A stretch of 23,514 bases of DNA from Micavibrio sp. UBA2020 (lineage in GTDB: Bacteria; Pseudomonadota; Alphaproteobacteria; Micavibrionales; UBA2020), in contig DDBY01000071.1 of assembly GCA_002334985.1 (NCBI GenBank), positions 1 through 23,514 on the forward strand, read 5' to 3'. This document shows, one piece after another, positions 14,762 through 21,610 of the stretch. The notes under the pieces were generated by a model. That model saw only the letters and a list, made by a program, of their open reading frames with translations, was not told the origin of the DNA and did no database searches. Position 1 is the first letter of the stretch, and each line of letters opens with the position of its first letter. Position numbers and translations under genes: made by a program.

Positions 14762-16357
14762 CTACTGTCCAAACTGCTGGACGTCTCCGATTGTGTCCTG
14801 TTTTTTGCGTTTTGGGAATAGGTCTTTCACCATTTGCGGCGTTAAAATACCCGCAACATAGAGAATGGCACCATAAACCCCGACCCCGCTAACGACCAGC
14901 AGGGCAACACCGGACAGACGCCATGCTTCGCCCCTATCCATAAACCACGGAATCATCCAATATTCCTGCGCCCAGATGCCCAGCCCCATCACCAGCGATG
15001 CGCCCAGAATAATCAGGCTTCTCTTTACAGAACGTTTGGCAAAGGGCGCCATGCCATTTTTCCGCAATCCACGCAGTAGCAGCCACAGATTGACCCAGGC
15101 GGTCAGCCCCGTCGCAAGCGCGATGCCGACATGCTGGAAATACTGCAAAAGCGCGATGGCAAGCAGGGTATTCATGATGGCGCAGACCACGGCGTATTTC
15201 ACGGGTGTCGTTGTATCGCCATGCGCGAAAAAGACGGTGCTGAACACACGGCTGATAATAAAAGCCGGCAGGCCGAGCGTATAGGCAATCAGGACATACC
15301 CCGCCTGCACGCCGTCTTTTTCGGCAAAGGCGCCGCGCACGAACAGCACGTCGATAATCGTATCCCCGACGGTCAGATAGGCCATCGTCGCGGGCAAGGC
15401 GAGCATCATGCTGATTTCGATACCCTTGTTAAAAAGACGCGCCGCGTTTTCGTGCTCTTCCGATTTCAGCGCCCGCGACAGCATCGGCAGCAATGCCGTG
15501 CCAATGGCAATACCGATAACTCCCAGCGGCAACTGGTACAGCCTGTCCGCATAGTACAGATACGAAATCGCCCCGACAGGCAGCAGCGATGCCAGAACCA
15601 TATCCACGAACAAATTGATTTGCGCAATCCCCGCGCCAAAAACCCCAGGCCCCATCTTGCGGAACAGCTGGCGAATATGCGGCGTCAGGCGCGGACGGCG
15701 CCATTTCAAAATCACACCAAGCCTGCGCGTCGCCCAGAACAGCCAGAGCAACTGTAAAACCCCTGCCAGCAGCACCCCCCATGACAAGGCATGCCCGACT
15801 GTCCCCGTAAAAGGCGTAAAACAGAACATGGCAAAAATCAGTGCCAGATTGAACAGTATCGGCGCAGCGGCAAAGGGGCCGAAGCGGTCGAACGAATTCA
15901 TCACGCCCCCCAAAAGCGCCGTCAGCGACATAAGAAGAATATAGGGGAACGTGACGCGCGACATTTCAAGCGCGAGGTCATATCGCTCCGGCGTGCTGCC
16001 GAAACCCGGGGCGACGATATAAAGCACCCACGGCATGCAAACCAGCATCAGGATAGTGAACGGCACCAGCACGGCCAGCATCACGGCCTGCGCCTCTTCG
16101 GCGAATTTCACGGCTTCGCGGCGTCCGTCTTCCCCCTCCGCCAGCATGCCTGCGAACATCGGCACGAAGGAAACGCTAAACGCCCCCTCCGCCGTGATGC
16201 GGCGGAAGAAATTGGGCAGCTTCAAAGCCACGAAAAACGCATCCGCGACAGGCCCCGCGCCCAGCATGGCCGCCGTCAGAATATCGCGCGCAAAGCCCAG
16301 CAGACGGCTGCACAGTGTCAGTCCGCCGACGGTTGCTACAGATTTGAAAAAAGACAC
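14762..16357 (-). CDS. murJ: Lipid II flippase MurJ
   Basis: Inner-membrane flippase that moves lipid II to the periplasmic face for peptidoglycan synthesis (MOP superfamily, MviN). The product is 531 residues with about 14 membrane helices. Family motifs are SVATVGGLTLCSRLLGFARD at the N-terminus (conserved SRxxGFxRD), ADAFFVALKLPNFFRRITAE, GAFSVSFVP, YYADRLYQLPLGVIGIAIGT in the middle and RGAFAEKDG later. The frame is open to an ATG at 16429, but GTG 16357 is preferred: it places the protein start at the usual SFFKSVATVGG and has AAGGGG about 6 bases upstream. It heads a minus-strand operon with the secreted protein and the NDUFAF6-like gene. No clear promoter was found in the 159-base gap shared with divergent ubiE. 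Confidence 0.96.
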   Translation of the reverse strand: MSFFKSVATVGGLTLCSRLLGFARDILTAAMLGAGPVADAFFVALKLPNFFRRITAEGAFSVSFVPMFAGMLAEGEDGRREAVKFAEEAQAVMLAVLVPFTILMLVCMPWVLYIVAPGFGSTPERYDLALEMSRVTFPYILLMSLTALLGGVMNSFDRFGPFAAAPILFNLALIFAMFCFTPFTGTVGHALSWGVLLAGVLQLLWLFWATRRLGVILKWRRPRLTPHIRQLFRKMGPGVFGAGIAQINLFVDMVLASLLPVGAISYLYYADRLYQLPLGVIGIAIGTALLPMLSRALKSEEHENAARLFNKGIEISMMLALPATMAYLTVGDTIIDVLFVRGAFAEKDGVQAGYVLIAYTLGLPAFIISRVFSTVFFAHGDTTTPVKYAVVCAIMNTLLAIALLQYFQHVGIALATGLTAWVNLWLLLRGLRKNGMAPFAKRSVKRSLIILGASLVMGLGIWAQEYWMIPWFMDRGEAWRLSGVALLVVSGVGVYGAILYVAGILTPQMVKDLFPKRKKQDTIGDVQQFGQ

Positions 16358-16466
16358 GCTGCGCCCCTTTTGCCTGTGGGGGGTTATATTACTGGGGCTT
16401 ACACTAAACCTAACCACGGGAATTGTCACCTTCTCCGCTTCTGTATTTTCTATAAATAATCAACCC

Positions 16467-16496
16467 TTGCCTATCCGCCACCGCGGGGCATATAGT
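16467..16496 (+). promoter_or_regulatory. Sigma70-like promoter candidate for ubiE
   Basis: TTGCCT at 16467-16472, an 18-base spacer and TATAGT at 16491-16496. The start point would be near 16503, giving a very short leader that still keeps the AAAGGG ribosome binding site at 16504-16509. Confidence 0.45.
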
Positions 16497-16516
16497 GGGC
16501 GAAAAAGGGCGTGACC

Positions 16517-17299
16517 ATGGCAAAAAACTCCTCAGAGAAAACCTCCGCTGGCAAAAATAAGGAATCCCGCTGGTTCGGCTATAACGAAGTTGACCCCGCC
16601 GAAAAAACGCGCCGCGTGATTGGCGTTTTTGACTCCGTCGCCGACCGATATGACCTGATGAACGATATCATGTCGGCGGGCATCCACCGCCTTTGGAAAA
16701 ACCGCTTTGTCCGCATGATGCGCCCGGCGGCGCATAAGGTACTTCTCGACGTTGCGGGCGGTACGGGCGATATTGCTTTCCGCTACCGTGAAAAGGCAGG
16801 TAAAGACGCCCAAATCACCGTTAGCGATTTGAACGCCGAAATGCTGCGCGTCGGACAAGAACGTGCGATTGACCGCGGCTATGTGAACGGATTTTCGTGG
16901 GTTGAGGCCAATGCGGAATCCCTGCCTTTTGACGACAACAGTTTTGACATTTATTCGATTTCATTCGGCCTGCGTAACGTAACGCACATCGACGACGCCC
17001 TTGCAGAAGCGTTTCGCGTACTGCGTCCGGGCGGGCAGTTTTTCTGCCTTGAATTCAGCCAGGTCAGCGACCCGCTTTTGCGCAAGATTTACGACCGCTA
17101 TTCCTTCAGCTTCATCCCCGCCATGGGGGAACTTGTGGCCAAGGACCGCGAAAGCTATCAGTACCTTGCCGAAAGCATCCGCCAGTTTCCGACCCGCGCG
17201 CAGCTGAAACGCCGCCTTGAAGCAGCGGGATTCGAGCAGGTGAAGGCCATCCCCCTTACAGGCGGCATTGCGGCCATCCATATCGGTAATAAAATTTAA
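16517..17299 (+). CDS. ubiE: Demethylmenaquinone/demethoxyubiquinol C-methyltransferase
   Basis: SAM-dependent C-methyltransferase of ubiquinone (and, where present, menaquinone) synthesis. The 260-residue product shows all UbiE signatures: VFDSVADRYDLMNDIMSAG (38-56), motif I LLDVAGGTGDIAFRY (76-90), FGLRNVTHIDDALAEAFRVL, RPGGQFFCLEFS, and the C-terminal YQYLAESIRQFP and GGIAAIHIGNKI. An N-terminal extension of about 25 Lys/Ser-rich residues precedes the conserved part. ATG 16517 is preferred over GTG 16511 because AGGG is 8 bases upstream of the ATG. It is divergent from murJ. Presence of ubiE rather than a menaquinone-only enzyme fits an aerobic, ubiquinone-using organism, an inference from the lineage. 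Confidence 0.96.
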   Translation: MAKNSSEKTSAGKNKESRWFGYNEVDPAEKTRRVIGVFDSVADRYDLMNDIMSAGIHRLWKNRFVRMMRPAAHKVLLDVAGGTGDIAFRYREKAGKDAQITVSDLNAEMLRVGQERAIDRGYVNGFSWVEANAESLPFDDNSFDIYSISFGLRNVTHIDDALAEAFRVLRPGGQFFCLEFSQVSDPLLRKIYDRYSFSFIPAMGELVAKDRESYQYLAESIRQFPTRAQLKRRLEAAGFEQVKAIPLTGGIAAIHIGNKI

Positions 17300-17344
17300 A
17301 TAAAATCAGCGGCTTAACAACCATGCTGCGCCGCCAGAGTTATA

Positions 17345-17373
17345 TTGACTTATGGCAATAATAATATTATAAC
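17345..17373 (+). promoter_or_regulatory. Strong sigma70-like promoter before the isochorismatase-fold gene
   Basis: TTGACT at 17345-17350, a 17-base spacer and TATAAC at 17368-17373; each hexamer has one mismatch. Transcription would start near 17380, downstream of the ATG at 17375, so the first usable start codon is ATG 17405. Confidence 0.65.
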
Positions 17374-17404
17374 AATGTCAGCACTACAGTGGTTTTTAGG
17401 GTCT

Positions 17405-18079
17405 ATGGATTTCGACGTTTTCAAAGCAAAACTGCATCAGGTATTGGACTTCTTCAAACCGGAAGTTCAGGCCGAAACGCGCGTCAAGCTTGACCTTGCC
17501 GCGGGCAATGCCGCGCTTTTGATTATCGATGTGCAAAAAGAATTCGCCGACCCTGCGCAGGGTCGCGGCAATACCGAAACCAGAAACGTCACAAAACGCA
17601 TTAACAGCCTTATCCCCGCTTTCCGCGCGGCTGGCATGCCCGCCTATGTGGTTTACTTCTCCGACTACGAAAAAAATCCGCAGGACATCGATTTTTACAT
17701 GTTCCGCCCGATGCCGCAGGACAAGTTGATTGCCAAGGACGAAGACAGCGCGTTCAAGGGCAGCAACATCAAACAAATTCTTAAAGGCGACAAACGCAAG
17801 ACGCTGCTCGCCTGCGGGTTCAACCTCAACGCCTGCGTTTTCAAAACGGTGATGGATGCGCGCGACAACGGGTTCGAGGTCATCCTGCTGCAAGACCTCA
17901 CCGGCAATGACAACGACAACGACCGCAGCAAAACAGCCGACCAAATCGCCAAGATGAAAAAGCGCGGCGTGAAATTTGTGAACTCCATCGACCTTCTCGA
18001 AAACATCGGCGATTTCAAAAAAGATGCGCCGCTGCCGCCGTCGCGCCGCCTTGCGCCGCCCAAGCCGCCTGGCCAGTAA
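17405..18079 (+). CDS. Isochorismatase-fold cysteine hydrolase
   Basis: Member of the cysteine hydrolase family that includes isochorismatases, nicotinamidases and N-carbamoyl hydrolases. The 224-residue product has the catalytic triad in place: Asp42 in LLIIDVQKEFADP, a Lys before the SAF motif (Lys111 in AKDEDSAFKGSNI) and Cys144 in ACGFNLNACVFKTVMDA. The family usually has GxxTxxCV at that last site, so GFNLNACV is a variant. An N-terminal helical extension of about 35 residues precedes the core. The C-terminus is Pro-rich and ends PKPPGQ, the same six residues that end another protein here. Start choice: ATG 17375 and TTG 17345 lie in or before the promoter; ATG 17405 has AGGG close upstream. 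Substrate unknown; no siderophore or NAD-salvage genes lie nearby. Confidence 0.85.
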   Translation: MDFDVFKAKLHQVLDFFKPEVQAETRVKLDLAAGNAALLIIDVQKEFADPAQGRGNTETRNVTKRINSLIPAFRAAGMPAYVVYFSDYEKNPQDIDFYMFRPMPQDKLIAKDEDSAFKGSNIKQILKGDKRKTLLACGFNLNACVFKTVMDARDNGFEVILLQDLTGNDNDNDRSKTADQIAKMKKRGVKFVNSIDLLENIGDFKKDAPLPPSRRLAPPKPPGQ

Positions 18080-18118
18080 AAACACCTGTTTTCCTGCATT
18101 TTTGCACGTTTTCCCGCG

Positions 18119-18147
18119 TTTCCCCGCTGGCATGAATCTGCTATAAA
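18119..18147 (+). promoter_or_regulatory. Weak promoter candidate for dut
   Basis: TATAAA at 18142-18147 is a good -10, but the paired -35 (TTTCCC at 18119-18124, 17-base spacer) is poor. It would give a leader of about 40 bases before dut. Confidence 0.3.
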
Positions 18148-18194
18148 AGGATGATTCTGTTATTCACCCTTCTTTTTATGCGGAGATTGCATCC

Positions 18195-18671
18195 ATGTCT
18201 CAGGCCACCCTTGTCTCGCTTCAACTGCTGCCCCATGCAAAGGGCCTGAACCTGCCGCAATACGCAACCGCACTTTCCGCCGGCGTTGACCTTGAGGCCG
18301 CCGTTGATGCGCCCATGACGCTGAAGCCGGGCGAGCGCGCGCTGGTACCCACAGGGCTTGCGATGGCACTGCCCGCAGGCTTCGAGGCGCAAATCCGCCC
18401 CCGCTCCGGCCTTGCTTTTAAAAACGGCGTGACGGTTCTGAACAGCCCCGGCACGATTGATGCCGACTACCGCGGCGAAGTCAAAGTGCTGCTCATCAAC
18501 CACGGCCAGCAGGATTTTGTGATTGAACGCGGTATGCGCATTGCGCAGATGGTTATTGCCCCCTTCACGCAAGTATCGTGGGGCGTTGTGGATACGCTGG
18601 ACGAAACGGCGCGCGGCGCAGGCGGTTTTGGTTCCACCGGTGTCGAACAAGCCGTCAAGAAAGCCGTTTAA
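18195..18671 (+). CDS. dut: Deoxyuridine 5'-triphosphate nucleotidohydrolase (dUTPase)
   Basis: Hydrolyses dUTP to dUMP and pyrophosphate, keeping uracil out of DNA and feeding thymidylate synthesis. The 158-residue product carries all five trimeric dUTPase motifs in order: AGVDLEA (29-35), RPRSGLA (68-74), [13 protein letters not shown] (86-98) with the catalytic Asp, RIAQMVI (115-121), and [10 protein letters not shown] (140-149), which closes over the active site of the neighbouring subunit. Length is standard. GGAG lies 9 bases before the ATG. The cysteine synthase gene follows after 5 bases, so the two are probably co-transcribed although their pathways are unrelated. Confidence 0.97.
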   Translation: MSQATLVSLQLLPHAKGLNLPQYATALSAGVDLEAAVDAPMTLKPGERALVPTGLAMALPAGFEAQIRPRSGLAFKNGVTVLNSPGTIDADYRGEVKVLLINHGQQDFVIERGMRIAQMVIAPFTQVSWGVVDTLDETARGAGGFGSTGVEQAVKKAV

Positions 18672-18676
18672 TCGCC

Positions 18677-19615
18677 ATGCGCATTCACGACCACATCTGG
18701 CAAACCGTTGGCGGTACGCCGCTGGTACGCATACCGCGCCTGTCCGCCGAATATGGCGCGAAGGCCGATATCGTGCTGAAGCTGGAATTTTTCAACCCGC
18801 TTTCCAGCGTCAAAGACCGCCTCGCCCTCGCCCTTATTGAAGCGGCCGAGCATGACGGAAAAATCGGCAAAGACACACTGATTGTGGAGCCGACATCCGG
18901 CAACACGGGCATCGGCCTTGCCTTTATCTGCGCGGCCAAAGGCTATCGCCTGCAACTGGTCATGCCCGAAAGCATGTCGTATGAACGCCGCAAGATGCTG
19001 CGCCTGATGGGGGCCGAACTTGTGCTCACCCCCGCCGACCAGGGCATGAAAGGCGCCGTCGCCAAGGCGCAGGAAATCGTCAATACCAATCCGAATGCTT
19101 TTATGCCCCAGCAATTCGACAACCCCGCCAACGCCGACATCCACCGCCGCACAACAGCGGAGGAAATCTGGAACGATACCGACGGCAAAGCAGATGTGCT
19201 TGTCGCTGGCGTCGGCACGGGCGGCACGCTGACAGGTGTTGCGCAAGCGCTGAAAGCGCGCAAGCCGGGATTCAAAGCCATCGCCATCGAACCCGCCGAC
19301 AGCCCCGTTTTGTCGGGCGGACAACCGGGGGCTCATAAAATTCAGGGTATCGGCGCAGGTTTTGTCCCCGCCGTTCTGGATACCACACTGATTGATGAAA
19401 TCATGACCGTCAGCAACGATGATGCCTACGCCATGATGCGCAAGGTCGCCAAGACCGAGGGGATTCCCGTCGGCGTTTCTTCCGGCGCGGCCATTCATGC
19501 TGCCCTGAAACTTGCAGCGCGTGACGATATGGCGGCAAAAATGATTGTCACTATCGTGCCCAGCATGGCGGAGCGTTATCTCTCCCTCCCGCCCTTCAAA
19601 GACCTTGAAGGATAA
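18677..19615 (+). CDS. cysK: Cysteine synthase (O-acetylserine sulfhydrylase)
   Basis: PLP enzyme forming L-cysteine from O-acetylserine and sulfide. The 312-residue product opens with [17 protein letters not shown], followed by the PLP lysine at residue 46 in NPLSSVKDR. The substrate loop [13 protein letters not shown], the phosphate-binding [10 protein letters not shown] and the [12 protein letters not shown] motif near the C-terminus are all present. Length fits CysK rather than cystathionine beta-synthase, since there is no CBS domain. CysM cannot be fully excluded by eye. The frame is open upstream into dut, but ATG 18677, 5 bases after the dut stop, gives the normal N-terminus. No clear ribosome binding site is seen, suggesting translational coupling to dut. 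The serine precursor pathway (serA, serB, serC) is encoded about 10 kb upstream; no cysE is in view. Confidence 0.95.
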   Translation: MRIHDHIWQTVGGTPLVRIPRLSAEYGAKADIVLKLEFFNPLSSVKDRLALALIEAAEHDGKIGKDTLIVEPTSGNTGIGLAFICAAKGYRLQLVMPESMSYERRKMLRLMGAELVLTPADQGMKGAVAKAQEIVNTNPNAFMPQQFDNPANADIHRRTTAEEIWNDTDGKADVLVAGVGTGGTLTGVAQALKARKPGFKAIAIEPADSPVLSGGQPGAHKIQGIGAGFVPAVLDTTLIDEIMTVSNDDAYAMMRKVAKTEGIPVGVSSGAAIHAALKLAARDDMAAKMIVTIVPSMAERYLSLPPFKDLEG

Positions 19616-19636
19616 AAACCTGAAACGGAGCGTTTG

Positions 19637-20002
19637 ATGAAAACAACGTCACTCTCTGCCTTTTTTTGCCTTTTCCTTCTCGCCGCCTGCATGTCGGCGG
19701 AACAGGAAAACAATTTGCGATATGTCGATGCGACCTACGGCAAAACCGTTTATCAGGAATACAAAGACGATAAAGACGCATGGCGGATTTTCGACAGACC
19801 CGACCTTGGCAAGATGGGCGTGAGCCTCAGTCTTGATAAAACCATCGAACTTGGCAAAAACTACGGCGGCAACTGGCCCGGCAAGGCAGATTTCCGCAGC
19901 GCGGCCGAAGGATTCTTAAAACAGGCGCATAGAAACTGTTTGATTACAGCAGATAAAACACTGTCGCCAACGGGCTATGAATTCAGCTACGCATGCAAGT
20001 AA
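19637..20002 (+). CDS. Small hypothetical lipoprotein
   Basis: No family recognised. The 121-residue product has a lipoprotein signal peptide: MKTTSLSAFF, a hydrophobic core and the lipobox LAAC with Cys18. The next residue is Met, so outer-membrane sorting is expected. The mature part of about 100 residues is soluble, with many charged residues near the start (YVDATYGKTVYQEYKDDKDA). Two further cysteines (in HRNCLI and SYACK) lie near the C-terminus and could pair, and the last residue is Lys directly after one of them. ACGGAG precedes the ATG by 8 bases. It follows the cysteine synthase gene by 21 bases and is closed by a strong terminator, so it is likely the last gene of the dut-cysK transcript. 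Confidence 0.75.
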   Translation: MKTTSLSAFFCLFLLAACMSAEQENNLRYVDATYGKTVYQEYKDDKDAWRIFDRPDLGKMGVSLSLDKTIELGKNYGGNWPGKADFRSAAEGFLKQAHRNCLITADKTLSPTGYEFSYACK

Positions 20003-20016
20003 TTCATACCGCCCCG

Positions 20017-20052
20017 AAAAAAAAGGCCGCATTTGATTGCGGCCTTTTTTTT
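20017..20052. terminator. Perfect bidirectional intrinsic terminator
   Basis: AAAAAAAAGGCCGCA (20017-20031) and TGCGGCCTTTTTTTT (20038-20052) are exact reverse complements around a 6-base loop. Each strand has a GC-rich stem followed by eight T. It ends the dut-cysK-lipoprotein transcript on the plus strand and the HrgA-like operon on the minus strand, whose stop codon overlaps its end. Confidence 0.96.
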
Positions 20053-20998
20053 ATTCAGTTTCCTTTGGAATATCCCAATCTCCCAATCGATGTTCTCCAG
20101 TTTGATAAAACTGGCGCAGCAGTTTTATATAAATCAAAAAATCTGCATTCTCCTCGGCAAGCCTATTAGCGACATTCCAATCTATATCGTTTTTTTGACG
20201 CGCCGGTATCAGAATTTGACTGTCCGTAGGACTCTCAATGTCGAGTTCAATAACGCCAATGCCATGTAATCCAGAAAGCAACCGAAGCTCTTTTATCGTC
20301 TCAGCGCCTTGAATTTCAGAAACAACCAGATACCCGAAATGAGCCCATGAAGAATTGCTCACCGCCTGGAAATAAACTTCTCTTACGTTTGAACGGTTGA
20401 TGAACTTCTTAACCTCAAAAGACCATAAACGCGTTTTTCTTTCCGAAACTTCCTGAACGGCATGTTTTATTTCGACGTGCCAATCCTTGCTGAGATCTTC
20501 TAGGCCGACAAGATCAGGAAATAGCCACCTGTTTCCACCGCTTCCATGGGAGTTTTTTGAGCGTTTTTCGTCGATTCTTTTGGCATAGATATTGAGCTCA
20601 TACCATAAAAACTCTGCCAGTTTTGGGTATAGACTATGTTCAGAATACGATTGATTTGCAGCTCCCTGCTTTGGGCTCTCATCCTCCGCGCTTTCAACTT
20701 CAGCAGCATCGCTTTTGGCTGAAAAGTAATATTTCCTTGGCCGACTTTCTGTCGTCTTAATTTCCGGTGTCTTATCTTGTATCAATGTACGTTGCGCGCC
20801 TATTTCAGCAACAAGCTGCTGAACTAGGTCAGCATCTGAAATAATAGGGATAACACGCGCGGTACTGCGGGCTTTTTTCTCTTGGCACTCTTGCGGATAT
20901 CTTTTTAGAATCTCCGTTGCAATTTCGCGTGCAGTAAATTTTTCCTCGGCTTTTTCCCGAAGAAATTCAGAAACCGCTTTTCTTAAATTTAACGCCAT
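20051..20998 (-). CDS. HrgA/COG2958-like protein with PD-(D/E)XK nuclease-like core
   Basis: The 315-residue product has two parts. Residues 1-95 look like a winged-helix domain (KFTAREIATEILKRYP, HARE-HTH-like), then an acidic linker (about 95-118). The C-terminal part starts SEHSLYPKLAEFLWYE and contains WLFPDLVGLE (Pro161-Asp162), then LWSFEVKKFI (Glu195-x-Lys197) and YFQAVSNSSWAHFGYLVV. PD...ExK with a following Gln is the PD-(D/E)XK nuclease signature. This matches the HrgA/COG2958 group, known from Helicobacter near restriction-modification genes. Function here is inferred: DNA-binding, possibly defensive. Codon use is visibly more AT-rich than every neighbour, suggesting transfer. GGAGG lies 6 bases before the ATG. 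It follows the Pro/Ala-tailed membrane protein by 16 bases and shares its promoter. No methylase is in the window. Confidence 0.7.
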   Translation of the reverse strand: MALNLRKAVSEFLREKAEEKFTAREIATEILKRYPQECQEKKARSTARVIPIISDADLVQQLVAEIGAQRTLIQDKTPEIKTTESRPRKYYFSAKSDAAEVESAEDESPKQGAANQSYSEHSLYPKLAEFLWYELNIYAKRIDEKRSKNSHGSGGNRWLFPDLVGLEDLSKDWHVEIKHAVQEVSERKTRLWSFEVKKFINRSNVREVYFQAVSNSSWAHFGYLVVSEIQGAETIKELRLLSGLHGIGVIELDIESPTDSQILIPARQKNDIDWNVANRLAEENADFLIYIKLLRQFYQTGEHRLGDWDIPKETE

Positions 20999-21014
20999 TT
21001 AAGGCCTCCGTTGT

Positions 21015-21464
21015 TTACTGCCCCGGCGGTTTCGGCTGTGCGGTGGGTGCAGCAGCAGGCGCTGCCTTGGGCGCAGCTTCCGCCTGGACACCAGGCTTCA
21101 CGCTTTGTGCGAAATCGTTTTTGGATGTTGCAGCAGGGTCGAACGAAGACGGCGCTTCGGCTTGTTGCGGCGCGCGGGGCGCTTCGGCGGTGGCTTTCTG
21201 GCTGCGGCTGTTCCACCAGCTGCGCAGGCTGTTCATGTCCTTGGTCGCGTGGGTGGACAGGTCTGCCCAGAATTCTTTGACGTCATTTTTCACGCGGTCC
21301 AGAAACTCGGCGCGGTCTTTGCGCACGGCAACCGTAATGGCGGCGGCGGCCACCAGCGGCACGGAAACAAACGGCGCAGCAGTCAGCAGGAAAGCCCCAG
21401 TGGCGAAGGCGCCCGTGGCGGCCAGATAGGCGGTGGTTTTATTGATTTTGGGTTCGTTGGACAT
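21015..21464 (-). CDS. Hypothetical membrane protein with Pro/Ala-rich C-terminal tail
   Basis: No family recognised. The 149-residue product has one or two N-terminal hydrophobic segments (about 11-46, Ala-rich with APFVSVPL between), then KDRAEFLDRVKNDVKEFWAD, a charged amphipathic helix. A region rich in Ser and Trp (SLRSWWNSRSQ) leads to a low-complexity tail of Ala, Pro and Gln ending PKPPGQ. The same six residues end the isochorismatase-fold protein at 17405-18079. Base composition is GC-rich, like the core genome and unlike the HrgA-like gene after it. AGAGGGG precedes the ATG. It is the first gene behind a strong minus-strand promoter and is divergent from mutS. Confidence 0.7.
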   Translation of the reverse strand: MSNEPKINKTTAYLAATGAFATGAFLLTAAPFVSVPLVAAAAITVAVRKDRAEFLDRVKNDVKEFWADLSTHATKDMNSLRSWWNSRSQKATAEAPRAPQQAEAPSSFDPAATSKNDFAQSVKPGVQAEAAPKAAPAAAPTAQPKPPGQ

Positions 21465-21533
21465 GGTTATTCCCCTCTTTGACGTTGTTGTTTAATCAAA
21501 ATGGCTTAATGGATTGTTTTGAGACAGGCGGCC

Positions 21534-21561
21534 ATTTTACCCGCGCATTATGTCATGTCAA
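21534..21561 (-). promoter_or_regulatory. Strong sigma70-like promoter for the minus-strand pair
   Basis: On the minus strand: TTGACA (complement of 21556-21561, perfect), a 16-base spacer, and TAAAAT (complement of 21534-21539, one mismatch). Transcription starts near 21527, leaving a leader of about 60 bases. No equally good plus-strand promoter for mutS was found in the same gap. Confidence 0.7.
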
Positions 21562-21610
21562 GGAAGATAAAACCGTTGTTTCCCCCATAAAAAAGCCCTA
21601 AAAAAGCATT

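Noticed and set aside
16358..16429. ATG start for MurJ at 16429
   Set aside because: The additional 24 residues are not typical of MurJ. GTG 16357 starts at the conserved SFFKSVATVGG with AAGGGG upstream.
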